From: Planktothrix rubescens CCAP 1459/22
GTDB taxonomy: Bacteria > Cyanobacteriota > Cyanobacteriia > Cyanobacteriales > Microcoleaceae
Length of the DNA stretch: 48,498 nt
Assembly (NCBI GenBank): GCA_904830895.1
Contig: LR882961.1
Coordinates: 1-48,498, forward strand
Direction of reading: 5' to 3'
A program made the position numbers and the translations under genes. The notes beneath the pieces are model-generated. The model saw nothing but the letters and a program-made list of their open reading frames with translations, searched no databases and was not told the origin of the DNA. Of the stretch, positions 36,021 to 43,970 are shown one piece after another. The stretch's first letter is position 1. Each line of letters opens with the position of its first letter.

Positions 36021-36776
36021 ATGACAAGCAAAATAGCGATCGTCACTGGTGCTGGTAGCGGCATAGGTCGCGCCTGTGCCCTTGCCCTGTTAGAAAATGG
36101 TTGGTCTGTAGCGCTCGCTGGAAGGCGCAAGCACGCCCTAGAGGAGACTGCAAAACTCGCCCTAGAGGCGACTGAGCGAGCCTTCCCTGTCTCGACAGAT
36201 ATCGGCAACCCCGATTCAGTTGCGGCGCTGTTCGCGGCGGTAAAGCAGCGGTTCGGTCGGCTCGACTTCCTATTCAACAATGCTGGCGACAATGCCCCAA
36301 GCGTGCCCCTTGAGGAATTAGCCTATGAAGACTGGGCACGGGTAGTGCAGACTAATCTAACTGGCACCTTCCTCTGCGCTCAGCAAGCATTCCGGGTGAT
36401 GAAATCACAGTCACCGATGGGTGGACGCATCGTCAATAATGGCGCACTCTCAGCACATATGCCGCGACCGGATTCGATTGCTTTTACTACGACTAAGACT
36501 GCGATCACTGGACTCACTCGTTCGCTCTCGCTCGACGGTAGAAAATACGACATCGCCTGTGGACAGCTCGACATCAGTAACACTACGATTCCTACAGATC
36601 AGCCAACTCCCCCGCACGCAGCGAAGCAAGCGGATGGAACGTTTCAAGTGGAGCCGTCTATGGATATCAAGCATGTTGCAGAGACGGTTGTAATGATGGC
36701 GAATATGCCACTCGATACAAATTTTCAGTTTGTCACGTTGATTCCAACTAAAGTTCCCTACATCGGTCGAGGATAG
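36021..36776 (+). CDS. Short-chain dehydrogenase with altered active site
   Basis: 251-aa SDR. The cofactor loop TGAGSGIG is at 10-17, NNAG at 86-89 and N112 is in TNLTG. The active site differs from the rule: the expected serine 13 residues before the tyrosine is A142 (NNGALSAH), and the catalytic tyrosine is F155 (AFTTTK); only K159 remains. Most SDRs of this subgroup would read NGS...YTATK. The enzyme may have lost redox activity or use another mechanism. The frame is intact and it is in the biosynthetic cluster, preceded by a promoter-like TATGATATAAG near 35980. Confidence 0.85.
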   Translation: MTSKIAIVTGAGSGIGRACALALLENGWSVALAGRRKHALEETAKLALEATERAFPVSTDIGNPDSVAALFAAVKQRFGRLDFLFNNAGDNAPSVPLEELAYEDWARVVQTNLTGTFLCAQQAFRVMKSQSPMGGRIVNNGALSAHMPRPDSIAFTTTKTAITGLTRSLSLDGRKYDIACGQLDISNTTIPTDQPTPPHAAKQADGTFQVEPSMDIKHVAETVVMMANMPLDTNFQFVTLIPTKVPYIGRG

Positions 36777-37302
36777 TAATTGAATGGGTGCAAAGGTGAA
36801 ACCTCTGTGTGTGGCTAAACTGCAAAATCTTTGGTTCAAAACATAATTCGTGATCGCCATATCAACGATTTCCCGATTTCTTTATTTCTTCTGATATCCT
36901 CCTACTTCACAAAGCTGTTCATAAATTTCATTAGAATAGTTTGCCAGCTTAAAGCTATAATCAAACATCGCCTTTTGAAATTAATGATTGAGTCAAATAT
37001 CCCTCTTTTGTCACTCTCCGAGTATAATGAATAGAAGAATTAAAAAATTAAACTCTATAAAGTAGGTGTGGCAATGGATGTAGAATTACAAATCCTGAAG
37101 CATTTGGCAAGAGAGGCTCGGCCAACAGTTGCCATCATAGATGAATATTGTGCCGAATATAAAGACTAAGGAATGGAAAAGTAATAACTTGATGAATTAT
37201 TAGATATAATGGAGTATAGCCACTGATGGCAGATTTTACAAAAATTGAGAGAACCGGGCAACGGATTTTTCGATTAAATGACACAGCTTGACCTGAAAAC
37301 CC
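36777..37302 (+). other. Insertion-sequence debris region
   Basis: 526 bp between the SDR and the fused dioxygenase. Apart from the transposase stub at 37074 there is no gene. The sequence is A+T-rich, unlike the genes on both sides, as expected from IS remnants. The junction with the dioxygenase is described under that gene. Confidence 0.5.
37074..37169 (+). pseudogene. N-terminal stub of a transposase (IS701-like)
   Basis: 31 codons (MDVELQILKHLAREARPTVA then IIDEYCAEYKD) resemble the first residues of IS701-type transposases, in which EYC-x-x-Y-x-x-L-F follows. A stop comes directly after KD. Assignment to IS701 is from memory of the pattern and is tentative. Confidence 0.4.
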
Positions 37303-37545
37303 ATGTTTTATTCTAGTTCAATTCAGGAAGAAATGAAGAAGTTTTATAACTCTTTATCAGAAAAGGATAAAAGAAGATATGCAGCGATAGAGGCTCAAAA
37401 ATTGGGATGGGGAGGAATTAGTTATATCATCAAACTGTTGGGTTGTACTCGAAACACAATCGTCCGAGGAATAAAAGAGTTAGAAGAACTGGATGAACCG
37501 ACGATTAATGATGATGGATATGTCAAGCGAAAAGCACAAAAAAAG
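37303..37545 (+). mobile_element. ISAzo13-like transposase N-terminus fused to next domain
   Basis: About 80 codons (QEEMKKFYNSLSEKDKRRYA, AAIEAQKLGWGGISYI, CTRNTIVRGIKELEEL) match the N-terminal HTH region of ISAzo13-family transposases. The usual continuation with a glycine-rich GGGRK segment is missing; the frame passes into the PhyH domain instead. A+T-rich, in contrast to the sequence after about 37600. Confidence 0.75.
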
Positions 37546-38496
37546 CAAACAACAGGAATTAATAAAGATCGAAATGCTCAATTTGAAAATATTGCTAGAC
37601 TCGATAGCCTGTATGACGTATCATCGTTGCTGACTTCCCTGGTAGCCGAACCACTAAACGCCACACAGCTCAGCGCATTTGCCGATCGCGGATATCTCGT
37701 GCTGTCATCGTTTCTGCCAAGCGAGCTGGTAGCAACACTAAAGCCAGAGGTTGACCGTTGGGTGGATGGGGGGTTGCGCGATGAGGCGACGGCATACTGC
37801 CTCAAGGGGCTGCGCCAACCACCGCCAGTGATGGAACTGGAACTGGGCGAACATGGCTGGCTGATCGGATATCCTCCACTGATGGCGATACTCGCCCAAC
37901 TGATGGGGCCAATTTTTGCCTTTCATCACCTGCACAGCAGCCGCCACGATTCTGGTTCTGCTGACAAAAACTGGCACCACGACTACGAGCAGTATCCGCA
38001 GACTAACCGCTCACATATGATGGTTCACGTCTTCCACTACCTGGACGGCCTCAACGGTACGATAGGTGACCTAGTGGTACTGCCCGGTTCGCAACAAATT
38101 GTTGCCGAAAAGAATGCCCTTAGTCGCTTCGGCGCTATGCCGCTGCCTGGTGAAGTCGCGATCGAAAACTTGCCGCCCGGATCGACAGTCATTATCCACT
38201 CGGGGGTGTTCCACGCCCGGCGCGCCAAGGCAGGTGGTGAGGGACAGCCACGCTACCTTATAGATTGTGCATACTGTCAAGGCGGGGTGCGCTGGCCTGT
38301 GGTCAAGCCCTACTGGCAGCAGATGCTTGCTCGTGCTCGTGCCCTAGGCTTAGACCGCGGTCAGTGGCACGATCTGTTCGCTGAACGACATTTCTATGAC
38401 CCCTACGATCAAATGGTGCCATTTAAGCAAATAAACCAAGGCAGTTTATTGGAACGGCTGATGCCCGCTCTGATGGAGCAGGCGCGGCGGGGGTAA
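37303..38496 (+). CDS. Transposase HTH-PhyH dioxygenase fusion
   Basis: 397 aa. Residues 1-80 are the ISAzo13 N-terminus (HTH); residues about 100-397 are a PhyH-family dioxygenase with H225 and D227 (WHHDYE), distal H304 (GVFHARR) and GDLVVLPGSQQ near 255-265. There is no ATG between the two parts in this frame until M177, well inside the enzyme, so the dioxygenase must either be translated from the transposase start or from a non-ATG codon. Base composition shifts sharply at the joint near 37600. The dioxygenase itself looks complete. It differs from the first PhyH protein and probably acts on another carbon. Confidence 0.8.
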   Translation: MFYSSSIQEEMKKFYNSLSEKDKRRYAAIEAQKLGWGGISYIIKLLGCTRNTIVRGIKELEELDEPTINDDGYVKRKAQKKQTTGINKDRNAQFENIARLDSLYDVSSLLTSLVAEPLNATQLSAFADRGYLVLSSFLPSELVATLKPEVDRWVDGGLRDEATAYCLKGLRQPPPVMELELGEHGWLIGYPPLMAILAQLMGPIFAFHHLHSSRHDSGSADKNWHHDYEQYPQTNRSHMMVHVFHYLDGLNGTIGDLVVLPGSQQIVAEKNALSRFGAMPLPGEVAIENLPPGSTVIIHSGVFHARRAKAGGEGQPRYLIDCAYCQGGVRWPVVKPYWQQMLARARALGLDRGQWHDLFAERHFYDPYDQMVPFKQINQGSLLERLMPALMEQARRG

Positions 38497-38551
38497 AAGC
38501 TTTGTGCAAACACCTTACTATTTCGGCGCAAGAGTCTTTTGGAGCCTGAGT

Positions 38552-39091
38552 ATGAAAATTGTGATGAAAGTAGAGTTTGACGAGGTACTGGCGCAGTTTC
38601 GCTCAGAGCATCATGCAGACAGAGAGCACGAAGCCAACACAAATCGGCAAGCAGAGGAGATATTAGTGTGTGCTGATGTACAGTTGCGTCAGTGGAGCAA
38701 GGTTTTTTTAGGGCGGCAAGATATTTTGCGGGTTACTTTGCCCTGGCATATTAGTGAAGGCGGGAACATCAAGCTCATTCCCAAATCCGGGCTGACTGTA
38801 GAGCAAGCTGTAGAAAAGCTTTCCAGTATGAAAGATCGGTATGCAAAAGAGAGTCCTGTCTGCTGGAACAAGATATGGAGAACCGATCGCACCCAATTCC
38901 TGCCGATTTTTTTATCCACTAAAGCAATTACCGCCCCATACTATGCAGGCTATACAGAACTCGATATAACCGAAGGACTGGTGCATCTCGACGGCTTGCA
39001 CCGGATGATCGCTTGGGAATTGAATGGATTACTAACGGATAACGCGCAGGTAGAAGCATACGTGGCAGGTAACTTATCGTTCTATGTATAA
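38552..39091 (+). CDS. Conserved small protein, DUF6309-like
   Basis: 179 aa from ATG 38552; an upstream start at 38504 is possible. MKIVMKVEFDEVLAQFRSEH and LPWHISEGGNIKLIPKSGLT are followed by a C-terminal HLDGLHRMIAWELNG segment that recalls the GxHR phosphate-binding motif of ParB/sulfiredoxin-like folds. I associate the pattern with DUF6309 proteins in biosynthetic clusters, but this is tentative. It overlaps the phosphatase gene by 8 bp (ATGTATAA), so the two are translationally coupled. Confidence 0.5.
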   Translation: MKIVMKVEFDEVLAQFRSEHHADREHEANTNRQAEEILVCADVQLRQWSKVFLGRQDILRVTLPWHISEGGNIKLIPKSGLTVEQAVEKLSSMKDRYAKESPVCWNKIWRTDRTQFLPIFLSTKAITAPYYAGYTELDITEGLVHLDGLHRMIAWELNGLLTDNAQVEAYVAGNLSFYV

Positions 39092-39797
39092 CCTCAAATC
39101 CTTATGCCCAACTGAACGTAACATCGGTGATGGAACTTGGGACATTTTCTGTGACTTTGATGGCACGATCTCCCTTGCTGATATCACCGATACACTGCTT
39201 GAGAGCTTCGCTACCTCGGCTTGGCAAGAAATCGAGCAGGCGTGGCAAGCGGGAGCGATTGGCTCGCGCGAGTGTCTAGCCCGCCAGATCCCTTTGCTCG
39301 ATATGTCACGCAGCGATCTCGACCTGCACCTCGACGCGCTCGCGATCGACGCTGATTTCCCCGCCTTTGTTGCAGAAGCACAGGGGCGAGGACATAAAAT
39401 CACCGTAGTCAGCGATGGGCTAGACTATGCCATCCGGCGTATCCTGGCACGTTACGAGCTAAGCTCCATCTCTATAGTCGCTAATAGCTTACAGCAGCAG
39501 GGTGAACGAGCTTGGCAACTCACTTTTCCGAATTTCAACGCTAACTGCCTGGTCGCATCTGGAAATTGCAAGTGCGCCACCGTGGATCAGATCCAGAGCT
39601 ACACCACGAGCAATCGGCGATCGCTACTGATCGGTGACGGCACTTCGGACTTCTGCGCCGCACAGAAGGTCGATTTTGTCTTTGCCAAGCACAAGCTGAT
39701 TGACCACTGCACCCAGCGCAACCTGCCGCACTTCACGATCCAAGGCTTTGCCGATGCACGGCACTTGCTTGAGAAACTCGACCGCATGGTATACTGA
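39084..39797 (+). CDS. HAD-superfamily phosphatase (MtnX/SerB-like)
   Basis: 237 aa. Motif I is FCDFDGTIS with nucleophile D24 and acid D26, motif II is VVSDG near 112 and motif IV is GDGTSDFCAA near 185-194. It is of the HAD-IB type that includes phosphoserine and MtnX phosphatases. It likely removes phosphate from an intermediate of the cluster before or after transamination, as SerB does in a serine-like route. It overlaps the preceding gene, and the aminotransferase follows after 47 bp. Confidence 0.82.
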   Translation: MYNLKSLCPTERNIGDGTWDIFCDFDGTISLADITDTLLESFATSAWQEIEQAWQAGAIGSRECLARQIPLLDMSRSDLDLHLDALAIDADFPAFVAEAQGRGHKITVVSDGLDYAIRRILARYELSSISIVANSLQQQGERAWQLTFPNFNANCLVASGNCKCATVDQIQSYTTSNRRSLLIGDGTSDFCAAQKVDFVFAKHKLIDHCTQRNLPHFTIQGFADARHLLEKLDRMVY

Positions 39798-39844
39798 AAC
39801 ACACTACTTTAGGCTGACATTTATACAACGGAGACACCATAGCT

Positions 39845-41230
39845 ATGGCTGATGCCCTGACAGAACAAGATCTGCTTGCGCTAGAGGCGCAATACTGCTC
39901 CCATGGCGACACCGTTCATTATCAAAACCCCCCCAAAATATTCAGTCGCTGTGAAGGCAGCTATATGTATGACGAGTCAGGCCAAGCCTTCCTAGATTTG
40001 CAAATGTGGTACTCGGCAGTCAGTTTCGGCTACGCCAATCCACGTCTCAACGATGCAATGAAACGTCAGCTTGATACGTTACCCCAAGTCACAAGCCAGT
40101 ATCTACATAAGGAGAAAATAGAACTCGCAGCAGCTCTGGCACAGAATGTCGAGCGAACCTTTGGCATGAAGGGGCGCGTACATTTCAATGTTGGTGGCTC
40201 TCAGGCGGTCGAGGACTCGCTAAAACTCGTGCGGAATGCGTCCAACGGCAAGAGTCTGATGTTCGCCTTCGAGGGTGGCTATCACGGTCGGACGCTCGGT
40301 GCCTCAGCGATCACGTCGAGCTACCGCTACCGGAGGCGTTACGGTCATTTCGGCGATCGAGCGCAGTTTGTTCCCTTTCCCTACTGTTTCCGTTGCCCCT
40401 ACGGTAAAAAGCAGGAGGACTGCGGGTTGTACTGTGTCGATCAATTTGAGCGGCTGTTCGACTCTGAATATTATGGTGTCTGGGATACCAAAGCGGGAGA
40501 AGCAGAATATGCTGCCTTCTATGTGGAAGCGATTCAGGGAACGGGTGGCTATGTCATCCCACCTGCGGGGTATTTTGAGAAACTCAAGCAAGTGCTCGAT
40601 GCCCGCAAAATACTGTTAATTGATGACGAGATTCAGATGGGCTTTTACCGAGCAGGTAGGTTCTGGTCAATTGAGAATTTTAACGTAAAACCGGACGTGA
40701 TTGTTTTTGGTAAGGCAATCACTAACGGTCTCAATCCCCTAGCCGGAATCTGGGCCCGCGAGGAACTGATCAACCCAGAAGTATTCCCGCCCGGTTCAAC
40801 ACATTCGACTTTTTCGTCCAACCCGCTCGGCACCGCTGTAGCCCTAGAGACGGTTCGGATGCTTGAAGCAAAGGACTACCACTCCATGACTATGGAAAAG
40901 GGCGCTTACTTCCTGGCGGGATTGAAAGATTTGAAGCAGAGGCACGCGATCGTGGGTGATGTAGATGGTTTAGGTCTCGCTCTGCGGATCGAAATCTGTG
41001 CGGCAGAGGACAGCTTTACACCCGATAAAGCAATGGTCGATAAAATGTGCGACATGGCCATGAGCGGGACACTGGAGGCACGAGGCCGCTTCTACGGACT
41101 CATACTCGATATCGGTGGCTACCACAAGAACGTGATTACGCTCGCACCATCTCTGGAGATCAGCTACGACGAAATCGATCTGGCGCTTGAACTCCTTGAG
41201 TGCCTCTTCACCCGCTGCACCAAAGTCTGA
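39845..41230 (+). CDS. Class III PLP aminotransferase
   Basis: 461 aa of the ornithine/GABA aminotransferase group. PLP lysine K290 is in VIVFGKAITNG, the cofactor aspartate in LLIDDEIQMGF (260-261), and the phosphate region in NVGGSQAVEDS near 115-125. A cysteine cluster CFRCPYGKKQEDCGLYC at 181-197 may bind a metal, as in archaeal-type GABA transaminases. GGAG lies about ten bases upstream of the ATG. Expected to swap an amino group on a ketone or aldehyde made by the dioxygenases and SDR of this cluster. Confidence 0.88.
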   Translation: MADALTEQDLLALEAQYCSHGDTVHYQNPPKIFSRCEGSYMYDESGQAFLDLQMWYSAVSFGYANPRLNDAMKRQLDTLPQVTSQYLHKEKIELAAALAQNVERTFGMKGRVHFNVGGSQAVEDSLKLVRNASNGKSLMFAFEGGYHGRTLGASAITSSYRYRRRYGHFGDRAQFVPFPYCFRCPYGKKQEDCGLYCVDQFERLFDSEYYGVWDTKAGEAEYAAFYVEAIQGTGGYVIPPAGYFEKLKQVLDARKILLIDDEIQMGFYRAGRFWSIENFNVKPDVIVFGKAITNGLNPLAGIWAREELINPEVFPPGSTHSTFSSNPLGTAVALETVRMLEAKDYHSMTMEKGAYFLAGLKDLKQRHAIVGDVDGLGLALRIEICAAEDSFTPDKAMVDKMCDMAMSGTLEARGRFYGLILDIGGYHKNVITLAPSLEISYDEIDLALELLECLFTRCTKV

Positions 41231-41248
41231 ACGGGAGGAGAAGAATAA

Positions 41249-41312
41249 CCCGAAAGCCTGCCCTGATACATTAGAATTCTCCAGAAAAGCAAGTCTTGAA
41301 CAGGCTTTCGGG
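41249..41312 (+). terminator. Long-loop inverted repeat after the aminotransferase
   Basis: CCCGAAAGCCTG (41249-41260) and CAGGCTTTCGGG (41301-41312) are a perfect 12-bp inverted repeat with 40 bases between. No U-run follows, so it is either a poor terminator or the remains of a tiny MITE. It lies 19 bp after the stop codon and 18 bp before the IS5 element. Confidence 0.5.
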
Positions 41313-41329
41313 CTTGCTCCACAATAATA

Positions 41330-42358
41330 GAACTCTTGCAAAATAATTTTATGGTATTATGGTAAGTTTTGCTCAATTTCATAAAATCCTAGAGACTAAC
41401 CATTCTTCACAAACTTTTGCTAAAAACTCCATAAAATGGTAAAAATTGAAAGTGAATTTAGACAATAACTCTGCGATGAACACTCAATTTTATCTAAATT
41501 TGAAACCTCATGAATTTAAACGAAGATTTGGTGTCAAGATTCAAACCTTCCAAAAAATGGTTAATGCCATAGAGCAGTTCAGGTTAGAACATCCTAAAGA
41601 TAGAAGAGGACGTCACACCCTGCTGACTCTCCAAGAGCAAGTTTTAGTAGCCTTGGAGTATTGGCGAGAATACAGAACATATTTTCATATTGGGACAAAT
41701 TGGGGAGTATCAGAATCAACTATTTGCCGAATTGTTGCTAATATTGAATCAACTTTAATGAAAACAGGAAAGTTTCGGATTCCGGGAAAGAAAGCATTAA
41801 TTCAAGATTCTGGCTACCCCGAAATCGTAGTGATGGATGTCACGGAAACGGCTATTGAAAGACCGAAAAAAAAACAGAAAAAATGTTACTCAGGAAAGAA
41901 AAAACATCACACGCTCAAAATTCAGTTAGTAATTGATCAAGAAACTAAACAGATTATTTGTACAGATTTTGGACAAGGACATTGCCACGATTTCAGCTTA
42001 TTCAAAAAAAGCAAAATTCATTTTCACCCCCAAACTGATAGTTTACAAGATAGTGGCTATCAAGGGATTAAGGATTATCACTTGAATAGCTATGTACCCA
42101 AAAAGAAACCCAAAAATGGCAATCTTTCGGTCTTAGAAAAAGACTATAATCTAGCTTTGGCTCATCAACGAATTGTGATTGAACACGTTAATCGGAGCCT
42201 CAAAATTTTCAGGATCTTATCGAGTCGTTATCGAAATCGTCGTCGCCGTTATGGTCTTCGTTGTAATTTGTTGTCAGCCATTTATAATTATGAGTTGACA
42301 CTCTTAGTCTGAAAGTGAAAATTTTTTATTATAGCATAGATTTTTTTTGCAAGAGGTC
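41330..42358 (+). mobile_element. IS5-family insertion sequence, complete
   Basis: Terminal inverted repeats GAACTCTTGCAAAA (41330-41343) and the complement of TTTTGCAAGAGGTC (42345-42358) differ at one position. TA stands on both sides (41328-41329 and 42359-42360), consistent with a TA target duplication as in the IS427 branch. Length 1029 bp with a single transposase gene. The element looks intact. Confidence 0.85.
41476..42312 (+). CDS. IS5-family transposase (DDE_Tnp_4 type)
   Basis: 278 aa from ATG 41476 (MNTQFYLNLKPHEFKRRFGV); weaker TTG/GTG starts are at 41446 and 41452. The N-terminal HTH region runs to WGVSESTICRIVANIEST. DDE residues: the first aspartate in EIVVMDVTET, the second in SLQDSGYQGI and the glutamate in HQRIVIEHVNRSLKIFRILS. 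All parts are present, so the element should be autonomous. Confidence 0.9.
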   Translation: MNTQFYLNLKPHEFKRRFGVKIQTFQKMVNAIEQFRLEHPKDRRGRHTLLTLQEQVLVALEYWREYRTYFHIGTNWGVSESTICRIVANIESTLMKTGKFRIPGKKALIQDSGYPEIVVMDVTETAIERPKKKQKKCYSGKKKHHTLKIQLVIDQETKQIICTDFGQGHCHDFSLFKKSKIHFHPQTDSLQDSGYQGIKDYHLNSYVPKKKPKNGNLSVLEKDYNLALAHQRIVIEHVNRSLKIFRILSSRYRNRRRRYGLRCNLLSAIYNYELTLLV

Positions 42359-42407
42359 TAATTATAACTGCTCGCATCATGTTTTTAGAAAAGGGTAAAT
42401 AGATGAA

Positions 42408-42833
42408 TCAGGACTTACGCAAGCACACTATATATAGGGCTTGCTGAAAAAGTAACAGAAAAGGAACAGAATGATTTACCACCCAACGAAGTTGATGAAC
42501 AATTTGAATTAATAATTCCACTAAACTATCCGTAATTTCTTGTTTTCTTTGCCAACAGAAGGCTGCCATGAGAGTGTAACGAATCGACTGAGGATGGCGA
42601 CGTAATTCCCTAGGCGGTTCCGTTGAAGCTCGTTGTCGATAGTGCTGGACAATTTTCGGGGAAGTCTGAGTAAATAAATGCTCTGGTAATTCTAATTGCC
42701 GAATTGTTTCTAACTTGTCAATTTCTTTGAGTAAGCTATCTGTAGCGAACTGCAAACATAAACGTTTCAAACCGCAAACAAGGAAATTTTCAAACCACAT
42801 TAACTGCAAATAAGAGGGGTCTCGAACCCACAA
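42408..42833 (-). pseudogene. Tn3-family transposase fragment
   Basis: About 82 codons (42489-42734) match the N-terminal DUF4158 domain region of Tn3 transposases: ELPEHLFTQTSPKIVQHYRQ, then RELRRHPQSIRYTLMAAFCW and QEITDSLVELLIQIVHQL. The frame then passes into unrelated sequence with IS-end-like AGGGCTTGCTGAAAAAG and CAGGACTTACGCAAG motifs (42411-42455), and at the other end into a tandem repeat. Both ends of the transposase are missing. The Tn3 ancestry may explain the nearby 304-bp miniature elements. Confidence 0.8.
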
Positions 42834-42912
42834 TCACTGCAAATGAAACCACATTATTTGCAAACAAACCACAATCACTGCAAATGAAACCACATTAATT
42901 GCAAATAAGCTG
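42745..42912 (-). repeat. Degenerate tandem repeat TTTGCA(G)...GTGG
   Basis: Read on the minus strand, a unit of about 21 bp (ATTTGCAGTGATTGTGGTTT) recurs some five to seven times with variation between 42912 and 42745, interrupted by GGTTCGAGACCCCTC. It precedes the Tn3 transposase fragment. It may be a minisatellite, or an array of recombinase sites. Confidence 0.6.
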
Positions 42913-42954
42913 TAACCATTGCAGAGGTTGGATTACAGCATTTGTCGCCTCCAG

Positions 42955-43147
42955 AGTGTCCAATTTATACGAACCAATTAGTCAAACACTTATGCCCGAA
43001 CAATGTGGTTTAATCTGAACGATATCCGTCCAATAAAATTATGAATTAGGTTTTTGGGAGCAAGTATCGCCAACCTGTTTCCCTTGCTTAGTAAAGATTA
43101 TGAAGTGTCGTTTTGGGTTTTGGTAATCATCTAAAAATTTGGACACT
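42955..43147. repeat. Possible degenerate miniature element
   Basis: AGTGTCCAATTT (42955-42966) and AAATTTGGACACT (43135-43147) form an imperfect inverted repeat enclosing 168 bp without a gene. It directly precedes the first 304-bp element. Its GTGTCC ends resemble the GGGACACTTT part of that element's termini. Low certainty. Confidence 0.3.
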
Positions 43148-43185
43148 TTCATTCCCTAAGCGTTTATTAATCCCAAAACCATACA

Positions 43186-43489
43186 GGGTAGCCACCGAGA
43201 TACGTGCAAAATGGGACACTTTGTAAAATTTTGTAACGTTGATGTTTAAAATCCACGATTTTACGTTGTTTCAACACTGAATTCCGGGTGTCCTCTTTTG
43301 TAAAACATCCCCAAAAAAGGTCATAAATGGGCAAGTTTGAAAGACTGAATAGTGTTAACAGTGGATTTGAGTATCCAAAAACTAGAATGTTTCAGTACCA
43401 TTTTTGGGCAAGTTTTTAAATCATTAAAAGACATTTTGCAATATTTGTTTACAAAGTGTCCCATTTTGCACGTATCTCGGCGGCTACCC
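43186..43489 (+). mobile_element. 304-bp miniature inverted-repeat element, copy 1
   Basis: Begins GGGTAGCCACCGAGATACGT and ends in the complement, with terminal inverted repeats of 42 bp differing at one position (A/G at base 9). The termini contain GCAAAATGGGACACTTTGTA. The interior has no gene. By eye, copy 2 at 48116-48419 is identical in reverse orientation and of equal length. Its right end supplies the last 13 codons of the truncated SDR gene. The size and long G-starting TIRs fit Tn3-derived miniature elements (TIMEs). Confidence 0.92.
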
Positions 43490-43946
43490 TAGCAAGAGCG
43501 GCTTTAGTTGTTGAGTATGAGGGAATATTTGACGGAATAATTTCATGGATTGATGATATATTGACAATAATACCAGGAATTTGATGTTCAATCCAGAAAC
43601 GAACGGTTGCCTGTGATAAAAACATTGGTGCAGCAAGATTAGTCAACCACGTTTTTTCAAGAATTTCAGGAGTTGTTTCTAAAAATGAGGACTTAAACTG
43701 ACAACCGGCGTTATTAATTAAAATATTAGGTCGAAATGATGTCAGTAAATCAGGAAAATCCTTATCCCAGAAATTTTTTTCTGAAATATCTGCTGTTACT
43801 AAAATAATATTCTCCTGTTGCGGTTGGGCTAACCAGTTTTTATCAATAGCTAAAACCTGATATCCCTTGCCAAGAAAATTTTCAACTATCGCTGAACCAA
43901 TTCCTCGTGCTGCTCCAGTAACAATTGCTTTTGTTTTGGTATCCAT
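43449..43946 (-). pseudogene. SDR dehydrogenase truncated by miniature element
   Basis: 165 codons. The cofactor motif TGAARGIG is at 10-17, NNAG near 78, and YSTTKAALAR near 143-152 carries the catalytic tyrosine and lysine. After R152 the frame enters the 304-bp element (VAAEIRAKWDTL) and stops. SDRs of this class are about 240-260 aa, so roughly the last 90 residues, including part of the substrate-binding region, are lost. Probably inactive. It was likely part of a larger glycan or metabolite operon. Confidence 0.85.
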
Positions 43947-43970
43947 CTGATATGTTCTCCTCTAGTTAAA

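Noticed and set aside
36380-36860. Antisense and alternative frames over the SDR gene
   Set aside because: Shadow frames in G+C-rich coding sequence; no domain.
40275-40619. Alternative frames over the aminotransferase
   Set aside because: The PLP enzyme frame is complete and conserved; the others have no support.
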